Shown here one piece after another: positions 61,195 to 64,000 of a DNA stretch of 64,000 nucleotides (the first letter of the stretch is position 1; the number at the start of each line of letters is the position of its first letter). Source of the stretch: Sphagnum compactum (Eukaryota > Bryophyta > Sphagnopsida > Sphagnales). The stretch is from positions 1,054,001 to 1,118,000 of the forward strand of contig OZ234496.1 of the NCBI GenBank assembly GCA_965153455.1, in the 5' to 3' direction. The notes under the pieces are model-generated. The model saw only the letters and a program-made list of their open reading frames with translations, had not been told where the DNA came from and made no database searches. The position numbers and the translations under genes were made by a program.

Positions 61195-63365
61195 TCAATT
61201 CCGCAACTGATTCTTCATGAAGTTGAACGTGTTGAACATGTGTTCATTTTCAATAGAACCAAGCACTTGGACAATGGCAATTTTTGTTAACTTCATGTAT
61301 TTCAAAAGCTTATGGCTAAGGATGGGAGATGCGGTGAGTTTGTGCCAAAGCCTAGTGATTGGATTCAAGCTACTATCTTGATCACGCATGACAACCTTAG
61401 AATTATGGATCATGGTCATCTTGAAGTGGGAGCATTGCAAATCTAGATTGTGAACTAACGACAATGCTGGGACAATCTTCCCATGTTGACCAATTACACG
61501 AGGCACACAAAAAGTTGCTTTAAGGACATGTAAGTGAAAGTAAAAATTACTCTCAACCTCTAGAGTATTTATAGCCCAAAATTGGGAGTAGACGACACCC
61601 TAAGTAGTCATCACCTCATGTTTTGGGGATTCGCTTTTCCAGCTTAGACACCAAGCCTCAAGTTGCACCTCTGCTTCATCTTTCACCTTATTGACTATTT
61701 GGTTGAATGCAATTCTAGTGACAGGTTGAGGATCATTAGCACCATCATCATTGTTGTAATATACATGATACTTGTGGCCAGTAAAAGAAAATGTCATCTA
61801 ATCCTCTTTGCCGTTGAGCTTAGAAGACCATTCCATCAAGAGGTTGGAATTGGTAAGGGCTTCAATAGCATTGAAATCATCAAAAGCTAGGTTGTCAAAC
61901 TTGGTGCATGGGTCATAATACAACTAGTAAAACATTTGTTGAGCCTCCTTCATACCTTCCACGAAGTCACAAACAAAAACATCTTTGCCTTATGCAACTT
62001 TGATCAAAACATGAACACATTTTAACAATGAGAGGACAAAATTCCAAGTATACCCATTTCGCTGGAGATAACATGGAGATCCAATGGGTCTTTACATTTC
62101 AAAGAAACTTATTCCCCTTGGTTTGGAGTAGATCCACCAACTTTTGAAATTCTGCAAATTTCTTTAGATTGTGTGCAAAAAAGGCATAAAAACTTTGTAG
62201 GAGAAACTCAAGTTGATGTACAAAAAGGACATTCAACAAAATGATGCCAGCGAGGTTTGTCTTGTGAACAAAACAGTGGACCCTAGTAACAAAAGGAGCA
62301 ACCTTCTCTTCAAATTGATGGGTCACCCTCGTCTTATGGCCTTGGAACATGTTGCTACTATTGCATCCAATGCTGATTAGTTTCTCACAAAGCTCTTCTA
62401 GCTTTAATCCCCTAAATTCAAGCAAACATTTCAACATAAAAACAAATATGTTGTTGGAAGTGATAAACATACTAACAATTTCCATGTAGAGGAGAATGGG
62501 AATCCTCTTCCATTGCTGTACCATGTACAAGTGGATTGATAAGCATTGGGTGTTGTTAATTACAGTGACCTCATTTGCATTAACCGTGATAAAGGAAGTA
62601 GCTGCAAATGCTGCTTTAGTGGCTTCCAATAGAACCTTATGCATGACTTGTGCCATCATGTAGCTAGACTTGTTAGTCCAATGTTTTCAAAAAATAGATT
62701 TCACTTTCAATAACTGAAACAAGTTTCTCAAGCTTTTATAATTAGTCATTAGATGGCCATTTGCAAGAAGATGATAAACAACAACAAATTGAACGTATTT
62801 TCATCTTCGTTCAGACGAAACATCGGCTTGCAAGCAGTTTAAGATGGAAAGGCGGTCGGTAGCAGTGTAGCATCGCTCATTCTTCACATGGACGGAGTCT
62901 TTGGTGAAAAAAAGCCACTTGCGTCAACCCCAGGCCTCGACTCCTTGGCCTTGTGACAGCCTTGGTGTTTCAAGAGACTGTCCAATTTGGTGGCCAATAG
63001 TTTTTCTTTGCCTTCCACAAAGGTACACATGTTACAATGAACTTAATGGACTTAACCCTTGTCATCAAAGACCAATTTTGCCCATGGCAACCAAACGGTC
63101 CAAGTGTTTTCAAACTTTCGTGCATGAACAATTTCCCCTTTTTCCCATCTAGAGTTTTTCCAGCTGAATCAACAACAATAGTTTTACCTTTGTCATCATC
63201 AAATGACACAACCACACAACTAACAAATGGCAAGGGCTCGAGGGGAGTTGACGAACTAGCTTCAACTTGAGGGGCCGGTGAAAGAAGGGGGAAGATGGGC
63301 TTGAACCTGAAATTTTTAAGGATCTGTGGAGGAGCCATGAATGTTGAAATTGGACTTTGACCCAA
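61195..63365 (-). pseudogene. Degenerate DUF4371/hAT-like transposase
   Basis: Parts appear in the family's order. Near 62950-63100 a zinc-finger-like segment in a shifted frame has CTFVEGKEKLLATK and SLLKHQGCHKA. At 62099-62659 a 186-codon frame has the core (NSSNMFQGHKTRVTHQFEEK, VHCFVHKTNLA, FQKLVDLLQTKGNK). At 61195-61506 there is a C-terminal dimerisation-like block (YMKLTKIAIVQVLGSIENE, FMKNQLRN). Stops and frame changes separate them, so no full enzyme is encoded. Terminal repeats could not be identified. Confidence 0.65.
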
Positions 63366-64000
63366 GTTTGAAAATTAAAACAAGATTCACAAAAAATAAA
63401 ATTAAAACAATAAATGGAATTTGGACTTTGGAATTATGAAATAATTTGAAAGAAACAACAAACCCTAATTTGGTTTTGAAAAAGAAGAACAAGGTTTGAG
63501 AAGTTAAGAATTGGAGATTTGAAGTTCGAACCCTCTAGTGCGGCTCTGAAACTTGAACCTTATACTAATTGTTTTGAGGGAGGACATTTGAACCTTATAC
63601 TAATTGTTTTGAGGGAGGACTTGAAGATAAGAGTCAAAACCAAGAATTACAAACTTTGGAATTTGGATGTAATCAAAAGCTTGGGAATTTGAGTTGGAGG
63701 TTGGAGAGAAATGACAAATTCTAATTTTTAAATTCAAAACCACAGTCCAAAGTCTAGACTCCACATTTGCTTGTAAAAATCAAAATAATGGATATTGGAT
63801 CAAGATTCAAAAGTCAGAATCAAAAATTTGGATGTAATTTCAATCTCTTGCCTCTCTCATGTAAAATTGAAATTTCAAAGCAAAAATAGTAGTGACCATT
63901 GCCCAATGACATACCTCCATATTTTGTGCATAGTGAGCAAGTTCGAAATTAGGGTTGAGATTCGAGAACTTGAGTTGAAACTGTGAGTCTCGTAGCATGC
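63366..64000. other. Intergenic with a short tandem duplication
   Basis: The phrase 'ttgaaccttatactaattgt' followed by 'tttgagggaggac' is directly repeated at about 63555 and 63590. No gene seen before the window ends. Confidence 0.5.

Noticed and set aside
63510-63560. tRNA-like 'gttcgaacc' box
   Set aside because: No acceptor stem or anticodon arm could be folded around it.

Overview
This is nuclear DNA of a land plant. It is AT-rich, has long gene-poor stretches, introns with canonical GT..AG ends, microsatellites at gene starts and many short plant-type telomere-like motifs (TTTAGGG). The gene content is a nodulin-homeobox (NDX) gene, a plastid transketolase, a single-domain cytochrome b561, a patatin-like phospholipase and a PLS-type PPR relic. 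A large-genome seed-free plant such as a fern would fit the sparse layout and repeat load, but the species cannot be fixed from this sequence.

Layout. 1-13.0 kb has no gene: it holds tandem repeats (82-290, 5408-5790), a fold-back-like structure (about 1060-4165) and featureless AT-rich DNA. 13.5-16.75 kb is a complete plus-strand cytochrome b561 gene of four coding exons behind a long leader. 16.75-23.3 kb is intergenic, with a 230-bp MITE (second copy at 34.4 kb), a 136-bp tandem repeat and a telomere-like minisatellite. 23.34-30.0 kb, minus strand, is an NDX gene in which I could join 16 coding exons in phase; its homeodomain is split over three exons, one of only 35 nt. 34.8-37.1 kb is a decayed PPR array. 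39.78-40.45 kb is a weak Tudor-like gene fragment. 41.9-45.9 kb, minus strand, is a nine-exon transketolase predicted at 860 aa. 46-54.6 kb is non-genic. 56.15-58.8 kb, minus strand, is a patatin-like lipase gene with an intact catalytic half but two apparent 1-nt frameshifts near its 3' end. 54.6-55.15 kb and 60.4-63.4 kb hold at least three relics of DUF4371/hAT-like transposases.

The genes do not form a pathway or operon: they are independent nuclear genes (plastid carbon metabolism, membrane redox, chromatin regulation, lipid hydrolysis) separated by repeats. I found no convincing new multi-gene system. The points most worth a second look are the homeodomain microexon, the divergent transketolase with a long N-terminal extension and microsatellite-encoded residues, the clustered lesions in the PPR repeats, the MITE pair, the fold-back structure, and the recurrent telomere-like motifs inside introns. 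Exon joins were made by eye from splice signals, phase and family resemblance.
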